From NCBI RefSeq assembly GCF_016918735.1, contig NZ_JAFFPR010000022.1:195198-259197 (forward strand): 64,000 nt of DNA. Reading direction: 5' to 3'. Of this stretch, positions 38,135 through 47,184 are shown piece by piece. Source of the stretch: Leptospira abararensis (GTDB lineage: Bacteria > Spirochaetota > Leptospiria > Leptospirales > Leptospiraceae). The notes beneath the pieces were generated by a model. That model had not been told where the DNA came from, ran no database searches, and was given only the letters and a program-made list of their open reading frames with translations. Position numbers and translations under genes: made by a program. Position 1 is the first letter of the stretch; every line of letters begins with the position of its first letter.

Positions 38135-40512
38135 ACTTTCGAAACCTAACCAATTCCCTTATTTTTCTCCTGATCTTTCTAGGAAATAAAGAAATCTTTT
38201 CTCAAGACAAGACTGAAGACCAAGGAACTAAACCCCAAAAGAATGAAGGGATTCATGTCATTGGAAACAAAAAGGAAGACTTAAAAAAAATTCCAGGGTC
38301 AGCTTACATCATCGACAAAAAATATTTAGAGGAAGCCTCTCCCACTGATCCTATGGAAGCTTTAAGGAGATCTCCAGGTGCCAGTGTACGTTTCCAAGAC
38401 GGAGCAGGTCTTACACCAAACATTGGTTTTAGGGGTGTGAGCAATGAAGAATCCAGAAAAACACTGATTTTAGAAGATGGAATTTTAACTTCACTTTCTC
38501 CTTATGGCCAACCAGAAAGTTATTATTCTCCTTCCATTGAAAGAATGGAGAGAATTGAAATCATTAAAGGCTCAGGTTCAATTTTATTTGGACCAAATAC
38601 CATTGGGGGAATTGTCAATTTTGTCACTAAACGTCCGCCAGTTGAATCCATTTTTTATACAAAGAATGTGGGAGGAGAAAATGGGTATTTATCCACTTAC
38701 AATTCATATGGAAAAAGTTTTGGATCGAGCGCTTTTGAAGTTTCTTTACTGAGAAAACAGGGAAATGGATTTCGTAATCACCAAAGTTTCGACGTTACCG
38801 AAGGCAATGTTAAATGGATTCAAGATTGGAACGAAAACCATAGCACAACCATTAAGTTAGGGTATCATATGCAAAATGCCGAGTCCACTTATCTAGGTTT
38901 GTCACAAGGGCTTTTCCGAATGGATCCAAAAATCAATCCTGCAGAATATGATGAAAAACAATTAAACCGAAGCCAAACAATCATTTCTCATAATTGGAAA
39001 TTATCTGATGACCATAACCTCATCATTCGAGGATATTTTTCGCAAGCAGAAAGAAATTGGGCGAGGCAAGATTTTTTATCTGGGAAATCGACAACAGGTG
39101 GATATCTGAATGCTCCCTTAGACACAATTCGTACATACTCACCCGGTATCATTGGCAATCGCCCCGGAGATACAATCTATATGCGAGATTCTTACATCAG
39201 TCGGGACCAATCCTTTATGGTGGGTGGAGTTGAGACAAAACTCGAATCAAAATTTTCTACCTTAGGACTCAAACATGAAACAGACATTGGCGTTCGGATT
39301 CATGGGGAAAATAATTTAACACAAACGAATGTGAAAAAAACTGATGATCCTTTAGGTTATCTTTCCAAGGCGATCATCCAAGAAGACTCTCTCGTAAATA
39401 ATTTAATCCAACCATCACTTCCTAACTTTAATTTGAATCGGCAAGAACGAAAGATTGAATCTTTGGCCGCTTATTTCCAAGATAGAATTCAACTTTCTGA
39501 AAACTGGAAATTAATTCCCGGTGTTCGTTACGAAGAAGTAAGACAAAAAGCAATCACAACAAGAAGGCAAGCTACAGCAGAAGACTACCGACTTGGCGCC
39601 GTGCTACCAAATGATGTTTCGGTAAACCGAAGAAGCTCTAGTGAATCGAGAACTCATGTGATCCTTCCGGGCCTCGGCATCACCTATGATATAACAAAAA
39701 AATTCATTTGGTTTTCCGGAGCGCACAAAGGATTTTCACCACCAACCTTTGGTACTTCTTTCAGTCCTCAAGGGAATGATTACCGGCTAAAACCAGAAAC
39801 ATCTACAAATTATGAAACCGGAATACGAGGAGATATTACATCCTATTTATACACAGAACTTGTTGGTTACAAAATGTATTTTCGCGACCAAATTATCAAT
39901 GTAAACGAGGTAGGCGGCGAAAATGGAATTAGACCGGCAAATACTGGTTACTCGACACATACTGGCGGTGAATCCGTATTTGTCTGGGATCCAGCAAAAA
40001 TGCAAAAATCTGAATGGCGAATTCCTATTGAATTCATTTACTCACGAATTGAAGCAAAATCCAGAAGTTTTAACCCATTCCCAGTATCTCAAACCAGTGA
40101 TGGAAGAGAAGTTATAGAATATTTGCCAGCATATACAGTGAACAATTACCAATACATACCAACAGACACAACAGGTAATTATTTACCTTATGTACCGAAA
40201 GAAACAATCACGACAGCGGTTAGTGTCTCCTCACCTCAAGGATATTACGGTCGGCTAGAATACCAATACATTGGAAAACAATACTCCGATTTATTAAACA
40301 CAAAAGATGAATCAGAAGATGGTAATAAAGGAATCATCCCAAAAGTGGAATTATGGAATACAAGTTTTGGTTACAGGTCTCCAGATAAATGGTCTGTGTT
40401 TATCAATGCAAAAAACATTCAAGACAAACAGTATGTCTCAGGCCGGTTACCAACAGGCATCCAGCCAGGGCCTTTCCGCCAAATCAATGTTGGATTCACT
40501 CTGGAGTTGTAA
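38131..40512 (+). CDS. TonB-dependent outer-membrane receptor (FecA-like)
   Basis: A 793-residue receptor. Signal peptide at residues 8-25. The plug domain (about 45-170) has IPGSAYIIDKKYLEE, GFRGVSNEESRKTLILEDG, and SGSILFGPNTIGGIVNFVTK. The 22-strand barrel follows, with FSGAHKGFSPPTFG, LKPETSTNYETGIRG, and a final strand INVGFTLEL. It would take up ferric siderophore, citrate or haem using TonB energy. Ligand class is inferred only from the Fur-like operator and neighbours. ATGA overlap with the HTTM gene; last gene of the operon. Confidence 0.93.
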   Translation: MNFRNLTNSLIFLLIFLGNKEIFSQDKTEDQGTKPQKNEGIHVIGNKKEDLKKIPGSAYIIDKKYLEEASPTDPMEALRRSPGASVRFQDGAGLTPNIGFRGVSNEESRKTLILEDGILTSLSPYGQPESYYSPSIERMERIEIIKGSGSILFGPNTIGGIVNFVTKRPPVESIFYTKNVGGENGYLSTYNSYGKSFGSSAFEVSLLRKQGNGFRNHQSFDVTEGNVKWIQDWNENHSTTIKLGYHMQNAESTYLGLSQGLFRMDPKINPAEYDEKQLNRSQTIISHNWKLSDDHNLIIRGYFSQAERNWARQDFLSGKSTTGGYLNAPLDTIRTYSPGIIGNRPGDTIYMRDSYISRDQSFMVGGVETKLESKFSTLGLKHETDIGVRIHGENNLTQTNVKKTDDPLGYLSKAIIQEDSLVNNLIQPSLPNFNLNRQERKIESLAAYFQDRIQLSENWKLIPGVRYEEVRQKAITTRRQATAEDYRLGAVLPNDVSVNRRSSSESRTHVILPGLGITYDITKKFIWFSGAHKGFSPPTFGTSFSPQGNDYRLKPETSTNYETGIRGDITSYLYTELVGYKMYFRDQIINVNEVGGENGIRPANTGYSTHTGGESVFVWDPAKMQKSEWRIPIEFIYSRIEAKSRSFNPFPVSQTSDGREVIEYLPAYTVNNYQYIPTDTTGNYLPYVPKETITTAVSVSSPQGYYGRLEYQYIGKQYSDLLNTKDESEDGNKGIIPKVELWNTSFGYRSPDKWSVFINAKNIQDKQYVSGRLPTGIQPGPFRQINVGFTLEL

Positions 40513-40802
40513 CTTCCATTCCATTTAATACTTTAGTTTGAGAATAATCAATCGGACAGAAAAGAATAGAGGAAAACTTGGATTCCAATTGGGAATTTGA
40601 ATCAGAGATACCAACGAATTGGCGAATGATATCCAATTCTTGTTCGTCAACAATAACTACAAAAATACTCTACTAACTCATTAACCTCAAAAAGAATTTC
40701 TAGGTATTCATGAAGATTAGGGGCTGTTAAAAGAAATTCAAAAGATTCTCTAGCATGCTGAGGAGAACTCTTTTTCCAAAACTCATAAACCAAAACTTGC
40801 AT
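40496..40802 (-). pseudogene. 101-codon gene broken by a one-base frameshift
   Basis: From ATG 40802 (AGGG upstream) the frame reads MQVLVYEFWKKSSPQHARES and continues for 51 codons to a TGA. If one T is removed from the TTTTT run at 40661-40665 (A-run on the plus strand) the frame stays open for 101 residues, through VVIVDEQELDIIRQFVG and ending VLNGMEVTTPE. The last 17 nt overlap the receptor gene in convergent fashion. No signal peptide or known domain. Either a true pseudogene, a phase-variable gene or a base-calling error in the homopolymer. Confidence 0.65.
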
Positions 40803-40962
40803 TTTTGACCCTCAGCTATTATACAAGGGACAAAAGGAAAATCAGCGTTACAGAATCAGTATTTCGAATTAGAATAAAAAATAAGAAAAATCAGAGAAAA
40901 TAGAAAGAAAGGACAGAGCAAAATACGACAAGAAATCTTAGAATTCTTGTAAATTTTTGAGT

Positions 40963-41853
40963 CTAGAAGTATTTACCCACACGATCAAAATTGCCTAGAG
41001 CAGAAATTATGGTGGTTTCTTCCCAAACATCCAATACGGCTCCATTTCCACGCATATACACCAATACATCTCCCCGATCTTGAGAGGGGATTTTTTTTAA
41101 TTCTCGCAATACGAGTGATAAACGGTCAGGATCTCGTTTATTCGGTGATAGTTTTGCTTCAGATTTAAAATCAAATCGATCACTTAAACCCTGGCAAAAG
41201 GTTTCCCAAACATGAATCGAATCTAAAATAGATTCCAATCTGATTCGATTTTCCCTTTCCTTCGGTGTTTGTTCTGCCACTTTTTTCATTCCAGAGACCA
41301 TCATCATACGCAAGTAATAATAGAGTGTATGGCTATTCAAAAGTATTTTACGAATTTCGTTTTCTCTGAGATTGGAAAAGATTCCAAGAAGTGCCTGCAT
41401 TGTCATATTATTTTCTTCTAATATATCGAAGTAAGCTTCCCATGTTTGCGGATCTAAATTGGATAAGAGATGGATTTTCAGGGTAGGATCTCGGTCCATT
41501 TCCTCCGCCAGAGACAAAATTCGCAAACTTTGTGCAGAATTAAACAATGTCCTAACCTGTAAAAAGTAAGCATTGGAATCGAAGTTTCCAGATAAAAACT
41601 GTTTTCCATACCCAAAATAAATGAACTTCATAAGTAATTCTGGTGTTAGGTTGTCGTCATTCAAAAAACGTTTGGAACCCTCTTCAGAACGAAGAAGCCA
41701 TAAATATTCGAATACTAAGTCACAAAACTCTTCTTCGGCTAACATGTGATCAGCTAATGATTTTAAGTCTGACCCTTGTTCGATGGATTGGAAAAAATCT
41801 AATAATTCATTAGGGGACGCATTTTTCCAAAATTCAGATGCCTTCCATCGCAT
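40963..41853 (-). CDS. protein of unknown function
   Basis: A 296-residue, mostly helical, soluble protein with no signal peptide. Visible features are a repeated pattern of amphipathic helices (LLDFFQSIEQGSDLKSLADH, TWEAYFDILEENNMTMQALL) that resembles a tandem helical repeat fold, and a C-terminal DVLVYMRGNGAVLDVWEE. No family is recognised. The ATG lacks a clear ribosome site. It stands alone, 66 nt downstream of a propeller lipoprotein gene on the same strand, with a palindrome between. Confidence 0.65.
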   Translation of the reverse strand: MRWKASEFWKNASPNELLDFFQSIEQGSDLKSLADHMLAEEEFCDLVFEYLWLLRSEEGSKRFLNDDNLTPELLMKFIYFGYGKQFLSGNFDSNAYFLQVRTLFNSAQSLRILSLAEEMDRDPTLKIHLLSNLDPQTWEAYFDILEENNMTMQALLGIFSNLRENEIRKILLNSHTLYYYLRMMMVSGMKKVAEQTPKERENRIRLESILDSIHVWETFCQGLSDRFDFKSEAKLSPNKRDPDRLSLVLRELKKIPSQDRGDVLVYMRGNGAVLDVWEETTIISALGNFDRVGKYF

Positions 41854-41900
41854 ACATATTTTATAAATGATTTAAAGGTCATGTCAATTGAATTTTAGAA

Positions 41901-41918
41901 AGATTCAAATTTGAATCT
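41901..41918. terminator. 18-bp perfect palindrome, possible terminator
   Basis: AGATTCAAATTTGAATCT is self-complementary. It begins 2 nt after the stop of the minus-strand propeller lipoprotein gene and is followed on that strand by TTCT, so it may end transcription, although the T-run is short. Confidence 0.45.
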
Positions 41919-41919
41919 A

Positions 41920-43185
41920 TTAATACATATTCCAGTAACTACTTCGTAATAAATTACCACAGATCTTTCCATTAGTACCGGGATCAATGACTAATACTTG
42001 ATCGTTTGTATGCGGAATTGTATAAATCTTACCGTTAGGTGATAGAACGGCATCTCCCCATTTGTTCCCTCCTGCGATTCCCGAATTATAGGTCGCAGAC
42101 ACAAAGTTATCAGGATCAAACACGATAAATTCATTAATATCCGAAGGTATTGTGTATATCCTTCCATCGGCTCCCAAGAGCCCACCACGCCACTTCGCTC
42201 CTGCAACGACAGGGGAAAGCCATAAATTCAATGAGTCACGATCAGGATCTATGATTAAAAATTCAGTATCGTTTGAAGGAATACCATATAGCTTGCCGTT
42301 AGGTGCGACGACTCCATGCCTCCACTTTCCAAGTCCTGTTTTGGGAGTCGGGATCACATAACTTCTTTCAGAAAAAGGATCAAGGACAAAAACATAATCA
42401 ATATCAACAGGAAAGGCATAGATCTTTCCATTAGGTGCAAGGACTCCTCCTTCCCACATATTGGAAAGTGAAAGTGGCGAGGGAATGGTTCTTACTTGGT
42501 CTGTTTGTGGGTCAATCACAAGAATTTTGTTAGAACTATTGGGAATCCCGTAAATCAAACCATTGGATGCAAGTACCCCTCCTCTCCACTTATTAGTGCC
42601 AGTTTCGGGCGAAGGAATCATATAACTTTGATTTGCTTGCGGGTTGATTACAAGAATTTGATCAGCATCTCTTGGTATGGAATAAATTTTACCATTTGGA
42701 GCAAACACAGCACCTTCCCATTGCGCAAGTCCGCTCGCTCCAGTAGTGAATCCCGATGCCGTGTGAGTGGATGGATCAATGACAAGAACGTCTGATTGGT
42801 TGTAAGGTATAGAATAAATTTTTTGATCGTCAGCAAGGATACCGCCTAACCATTTTGCTGTGCCCGTATAAGAAGTGGTAAAAGTAGAGAAACTGACTCC
42901 ATTAGATCCGAGTAAGGCTTGTTTTCTTATTTCCGCTGAAACATATTTCCAACGCCGTGGTTGGATGATAGCTAGAGTATCCATTTCGCAAATAGATCGA
43001 TTGGGAGCAACGGAGCCGCAATACTCTCGATCATCATCAAACAAAATCCTCGCAAGATAAAAGTCTTTGAAAGACTCAGATTTGGGGTCACAACCATTTT
43101 CTAAGTTTGGAAATTTGCAAGAGACAAATAGGCCACTAACTAAAAATAAAGGAACAAATAAAACTGTTGTTAGGTAGTGCTTCAA
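41920..43185 (-). CDS. seven-repeat propeller lipoprotein
   Basis: I start at TTG 43185 (LKHYLTTVLFVPLFLVSGLF then SC), which gives a proper lipoprotein signal after GAGTGGA; the longer frame adds a Lys-rich stretch before the signal. The mature N-terminus carries NGCDPKSESFKDFYLARIL and then ends a first module with EYCG. Seven repeats of about 43-45 residues follow, each with KWxGGVLAPNGKIYxIP and ILVIDP, consistent with a seven-bladed propeller. The repeats resemble SMP-30/NHL-like propellers in style. Role unknown, probably surface. The 59406-61094 lipoprotein shares the N-terminal module. Confidence 0.82.
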   Translation of the reverse strand: MKHYLTTVLFVPLFLVSGLFVSCKFPNLENGCDPKSESFKDFYLARILFDDDREYCGSVAPNRSICEMDTLAIIQPRRWKYVSAEIRKQALLGSNGVSFSTFTTSYTGTAKWLGGILADDQKIYSIPYNQSDVLVIDPSTHTASGFTTGASGLAQWEGAVFAPNGKIYSIPRDADQILVINPQANQSYMIPSPETGTNKWRGGVLASNGLIYGIPNSSNKILVIDPQTDQVRTIPSPLSLSNMWEGGVLAPNGKIYAFPVDIDYVFVLDPFSERSYVIPTPKTGLGKWRHGVVAPNGKLYGIPSNDTEFLIIDPDRDSLNLWLSPVVAGAKWRGGLLGADGRIYTIPSDINEFIVFDPDNFVSATYNSGIAGGNKWGDAVLSPNGKIYTIPHTNDQVLVIDPGTNGKICGNLLRSSYWNMY

Positions 43186-43410
43186 TCCATTTCCACTCTT
43201 TTTTTTAGTAAAAATAAAGGTAGACTTAGATTTTGTCAAACGAAAGAAATTTCCTAAAGATTCCGAATAAGTCCGCAGGGAAGTTCGATTTTCTTCCCGA
43301 TTTTTTCTTTTGAATAGAGTAAAGTTTGGTAAGAATTTAAAAAACTAGTTGCCGTTACCCAAAGAAAATCCAATTTTTTAGTAGAGGCTTTTTACAGAGA
43401 GTTGGTGTAA

Positions 43411-44184
43411 ATGAAAATCCAGTCCTATTTTCCTTCCGTTCATTTGCGACCTTTCGTTCAAAAATACCTCATCATAGAATCAGAAAACGGAATCGAAAAT
43501 CGCATCCTACCGAACCCTCACCTTGTTTTGTCTTTCCAACTGCGTGGAAATCTCCGTTCAATGGAAGCAAATGTCATTTATGATTTACCTCGAATCGGAA
43601 TTGCTGGGTTTAGAAAGTCGGCAAAAAAAATCATCTATCCCAAAAAGTCCTCCGCCCTACTTGTCATCCTTACTGAAATTGGCGCGGCTGCTTTTTTTAG
43701 GGAACCGATCTCTGACTTCTACGAAAAAACAATTAACCTAGAAGATTTGATCTCAAAATCTGCGTATAGGGAAATAGAAGAACAATTGTTTTGTTCCCAC
43801 TCAAATGAAAATTGTATCAATTTAATCGAGAATTTTTTACTTCAAAACAGGAAAGAAAGAAGGATCGATCCCATCCTTAGACAAACTCTTTTTAATATTC
43901 AGAAGGCAAATGGAAATATCAAAATCAAAGATCTAAAACAAGGATTACCGATTAGCATAGATTCCTTAGAAAAAAAATTCAAAGATTCGGTAGGTACCAC
44001 ACTCAAACATTACGCAAATCTTCTAAGAATTCGATCTGCCATAACATCTCATTCCAGGGAAACCACTTTAACCGATCTTGCATACAATGCAGGTTACTAC
44101 GACCAATCTCATTTTAACAAAGAATTCAAACTCTATACCGGAGAATCACCTAAGGTTTTCTTCCAACACCCACAAAACTGGTAG
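43411..44184 (+). CDS. AraC-family transcriptional regulator
   Basis: A 257-residue regulator. N-terminal sensing domain of the type seen in DUF6597-containing regulators (SVHLRPFVQKYLIIES). The C-terminal 100 residues hold the double helix-turn-helix: IKDLKQGLPISIDSLEKKF and TTLTDLAYNAGYYDQSHFNK, FKLYTGESPKVFF, the AraC signature. Likely an activator of the antibiotic-monooxygenase-fold gene 99 nt downstream, by position only. Confidence 0.88.
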   Translation: MKIQSYFPSVHLRPFVQKYLIIESENGIENRILPNPHLVLSFQLRGNLRSMEANVIYDLPRIGIAGFRKSAKKIIYPKKSSALLVILTEIGAAAFFREPISDFYEKTINLEDLISKSAYREIEEQLFCSHSNENCINLIENFLLQNRKERRIDPILRQTLFNIQKANGNIKIKDLKQGLPISIDSLEKKFKDSVGTTLKHYANLLRIRSAITSHSRETTLTDLAYNAGYYDQSHFNKEFKLYTGESPKVFFQHPQNW

Positions 44185-44283
44185 CCAAATCTCTTTTTCT
44201 GATTTTTTACAATTTTGGATCCTAATTCCATTGTATTCTAATTTTAACCAAACAATCGAAGTTATAAAGTTGGAGAGGATACA

Positions 44284-44592
44284 ATGAATCAAATTCTTAT
44301 CGATCGATTCGAATTACCCAAGGAAGCAAAAGAAGAATTTTTAGAACGAGTCAAAATCAATCGCGACTTTATCAAAACCATACCTGGTTTTTTGGGCGAT
44401 GCGGCTTACATTCAGGAAGGAAATGACAAAATCCGATTCGTCACGATAGCCACTTGGGAAGGCCAAACCAGTTTAGACAATGCCAAGACATTCGTCTTTG
44501 CAGAATACCAAAAACAGGGATTTGTAATGCAGGATTTTTTGAAAAACCACTCGATCCAAATAGAACGAGCGATCTACGAAAGAGTGTTATAA
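44284..44592 (+). CDS. ABM-fold (antibiotic biosynthesis monooxygenase-like) protein
   Basis: A 102-residue protein of the dimeric alpha-beta barrel type. Pattern: ILIDRFELPKEAKEEFLER, PGFLGDAAYIQEGNDKIRFV, ATWEGQTSLDNAKTFVFAEY. Members act as cofactor-free oxygenases, haem-degrading enzymes or stress proteins; the substrate is unknown. GGAGAGG precedes the ATG. It lies 99 nt after an AraC regulator on the same strand. Confidence 0.78.
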   Translation: MNQILIDRFELPKEAKEEFLERVKINRDFIKTIPGFLGDAAYIQEGNDKIRFVTIATWEGQTSLDNAKTFVFAEYQKQGFVMQDFLKNHSIQIERAIYERVL

Positions 44593-44632
44593 AAAATGTG
44601 ATTGTTAAATCATGTAACTTTTATTTGTTACT

Positions 44633-45424
44633 TTATAATTCTTCTGAATGTAAGTAATGTTTTCCATATCTATAATCGATTGTATTTTTATCAAAAAGGA
44701 CTAAAAAATCGGTGGTTCCAAAATCTTTATCCAAAGCGGGATAACCACAAATTTTTGCACCTAAACGAATATATCCTTTGATCAGAGGAGGTAACTGTTT
44801 CCGGATAGAATCGAAATTATTGATATGAAAATTGGAATCAAATCCGGGCAAGTGACGGTCCGGGCAGGGCTGAACTCTAAACTCTTTTTGCACCAGAGCT
44901 CCATTTTCACGTAAAAAAGCATAAGCCTGAGAAACAACAATAGGATCAATAGAATGAATGGAACCACACCCAAAAAGATAACGTATGTTATGTTTACTCA
45001 TATATTGACCAAATCCTGACCAAAGAAGGGAGATTACCGACCCATCTCGATAATCTTTACGAACACAACTTCTTCCGACTTCAGCTATTTCTTCCTTTAA
45101 AAGATATAGATTACTCAAATCGAATTCTCTTTCAGAATAAAACCCAATATTTTTTTTGGCAACAGATCTTCTGAGAATTCTATAGGTTCCGACAATCGCA
45201 TTATTATTATTTTGATCCTCAACTATTAAATGGTCGCAGAAATTATCATATTCATCTCGATCTTTCTGAGTATCTCTAGAGCCAGAAAGACCTTCTCCCA
45301 ATTCTAAATTAAAAACATGATAACGCAGGGCCAAGGTATTTTCTATTTCACTTCGATTTTGTGCTAGCCTAACAACAAGATTACGACTTATTTCTTGTTT
45401 TGTATCAATATTGCAAATTCCCAT
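44633..45424 (-). CDS. OlsB-like GNAT acyltransferase
   Basis: A 263-residue acyl-ACP-type N-acyltransferase of the OlsB/hemolysin group (COG3176). Motifs seen: LALRYHVFNLELGEG, a variant of the RYxVFxxE start; DHLIVED then AIVGTYRILR; and AEVGRSCVRKDYRDGSVISL followed by YLFGCGSIHS. OlsB acylates the amine of ornithine, first step of ornithine-lipid synthesis; no olsA partner is in the window. A related role in N-acyl amino acid signals is possible. AAAGGAG precedes ATG 45424. Confidence 0.8.
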   Translation of the reverse strand: MGICNIDTKQEISRNLVVRLAQNRSEIENTLALRYHVFNLELGEGLSGSRDTQKDRDEYDNFCDHLIVEDQNNNNAIVGTYRILRRSVAKKNIGFYSEREFDLSNLYLLKEEIAEVGRSCVRKDYRDGSVISLLWSGFGQYMSKHNIRYLFGCGSIHSIDPIVVSQAYAFLRENGALVQKEFRVQPCPDRHLPGFDSNFHINNFDSIRKQLPPLIKGYIRLGAKICGYPALDKDFGTTDFLVLFDKNTIDYRYGKHYLHSEEL

Positions 45425-45484
45425 AATTGACTCCTTTGTTTAGATACTCAGCAATTAGAAACAAAATGTTATTTTTAGTAACTT

Positions 45485-46126
45485 TTATAACGAAGAGTTT
45501 AACTCGCGGTTAAAGAAAAAACTACCAATCAAAATACCAAATAAACTCATAGCAAAAACTGGAAACAGATGTATCAGAATCAAGTGTGAAGCTGATTCGT
45601 TTGGACAAAGAAATGCCTCCGCTAGTGCACTCATTGTTGCACTAGCAGTAAGTATCCAAAAACCTATATTTTTTTGGGAAATAGGGTATCGTCTTCGTAT
45701 AATGAAAATCAATCCCGCAGAAGCTGGTAAATTCATCAGAAGAAAATCCCGAATGCACGTATGATAATTGTATGTTGGTATTCCCGGAATTATTCCATTA
45801 AAAAATCTAAAAAACAAAAAACTCATCCATAATAACAAAAACAAAACGGGAGCAAAAGTTAAATATTGGATTTTCCTATTTCCTGGTATACTTGCATGAA
45901 TTGCATTATAAGGAGATATTAACAAAATGAAGAAGGCGGGAATTAGTTCGTATATAAAAACGGGAACATGAACCCTTTGGAAAGAGTCAGAACGCCACCA
46001 AATATAGGGGACCAATATAATTAATGAACAACCTAGCCATAAACAATAAGCTACAAAAATCGACGACACTCGCCTAACTGGAACTAAATTTTCACTAAGC
46101 CTATCAATTAAGATTTCAGTTTTCAT
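45485..46126 (-). CDS. NrsF-type anti-sigma factor (DUF1109)
   Basis: A 213-residue membrane protein with six segments. The N-terminus (EILIDRLSENLVPVRRVS) matches the cytoplasmic sigma-binding part of the NrsF/DUF1109 family, and the membrane topology fits. NrsF proteins hold an ECF sigma factor inactive at the membrane until a stress signal. It overlaps the sigma gene by 11 nt on the same strand, the standard arrangement. The usual membrane Cys pairs are present in part (CLWLGCS, TCIRDF, LCPNE), which fits a thiol or metal sensor. Confidence 0.85.
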   Translation of the reverse strand: MKTEILIDRLSENLVPVRRVSSIFVAYCLWLGCSLIILVPYIWWRSDSFQRVHVPVFIYELIPAFFILLISPYNAIHASIPGNRKIQYLTFAPVLFLLLWMSFLFFRFFNGIIPGIPTYNYHTCIRDFLLMNLPASAGLIFIIRRRYPISQKNIGFWILTASATMSALAEAFLCPNESASHLILIHLFPVFAMSLFGILIGSFFFNRELNSSL

Positions 46127-46661
46127 TTTCCATCCTCATCCTTATGGTTTGGTATCCTCTATGGGCTATGACCCTAACATTGGCCTCAGACAACCGAAGT
46201 TTCAAAGAAACGTCTTTCACAGAAAATCCCTGAATTTTCAACATTGAGACAATATCTCTCTGCTTTTTAGGTAAATTCTGAATCAAAAGCATAATCTTAT
46301 CTGCCTTTTCTTTTTGATTCGATTGGATTTCATTATTGCTAACCAATTGGTTCATTTCTATCTCAACAAACCTGGAGTATTGTTGATTTACTTTCTTGTA
46401 ATACTTATAAAGTATATTTTTTGCAATTGCATACATCCATGGATGAAATGGTTTTGATGGGAGGTAGGTATGTCTAGAATTGTGAATGGCAATAAGAATT
46501 TCCTGCAACACATCTTCCCTATCATCAACTAAATAAATTCTACGTGAAAGAAATTTGGAAAGAGTGATACTAATTTTACTCAACAAATTATGATATGAAA
46601 CAGAACTGCCTGCCTGAGCCTCCACCATCAAGTGAGAGTATGTTTCCCTTTCCTGAGTCAT
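46116..46661 (-). CDS. ECF sigma factor
   Basis: A 181-residue sigma-70 region 2/4 protein. Region 2 has DDREDVLQEILIAIHNS and PWMYAIAKNILYKYYK; region 4 has LPKKQRDIVSMLKIQGFSV and LRLSEANVRVIAHRGYQTI, the DNA-binding helix. ECF16-like from its pairing with NrsF. I chose ATG 46661 (MTQERETYSHL), as the family starts here; the frame opens at 46715 and neither has a clear ribosome site. 64 nt or more separates the sigma gene from DoxX. Confidence 0.88.
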   Translation of the reverse strand: MTQERETYSHLMVEAQAGSSVSYHNLLSKISITLSKFLSRRIYLVDDREDVLQEILIAIHNSRHTYLPSKPFHPWMYAIAKNILYKYYKKVNQQYSRFVEIEMNQLVSNNEIQSNQKEKADKIMLLIQNLPKKQRDIVSMLKIQGFSVKDVSLKLRLSEANVRVIAHRGYQTIRMRMENEN

Positions 46662-46779
46662 AAGATGAATACTATTTATGGCTGTAGGGATATTCAAATA
46701 AAGTATAAAATTCATACGTCATCTGACTTCAAAAAGGTAATGTTTTCCAACTTAACAAAACATCCAAAACAAACGGATT

Positions 46780-47184
46780 TCATTGTTTTCCATTCCTCTT
46801 CCATATAAGCTTTACCCAAGGAACCCATTCGTCTTTTTTTAAATATAAAATCAAAATTGATGAAATAAGCACTACAAGGGCTAAAATGAATAGCAATCCA
46901 GAATCATCCATCACGACAATTCCGAGTTTCGTGACATGAAAACAAAGGGCCGCAGACATTATGACAAGGGAGAGTAAAGCTCCAACGACAGTGGTTTGTG
47001 ACCAAACCAACAATAATACTGCAAATAGTTCGGCAACCCCTGACCCGATTCTCCCGTATGGCTCCATCCCAATCTTTGAAAATATATAAACCGATTCAGG
47101 GGCGGCGCTAAACTTAAAGAAGAGCGTCTGCAATAAAATCGAAGAGATGATGATTTTTAGAATAATAATCACTTTATTTATCAT
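46780..47184 (-). CDS. DoxX-family membrane protein
   Basis: A 134-residue protein with four membrane segments. SSILLQTLFFKFSAAPESV, GRIGSGVAELFAVLLLVWS, and ALCFHVTKLGIVV match DoxX proteins, which are found with redox and metal-stress sigma/anti-sigma modules. ATG 47184 overlaps the YHS gene stop by 11 nt. The longer frame to 47247 lies inside that gene and is Lys/Ser-rich, not protein-like. Confidence 0.82.
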   Translation of the reverse strand: MINKVIIILKIIISSILLQTLFFKFSAAPESVYIFSKIGMEPYGRIGSGVAELFAVLLLVWSQTTVVGALLSLVIMSAALCFHVTKLGIVVMDDSGLLFILALVVLISSILILYLKKDEWVPWVKLIWKRNGKQ

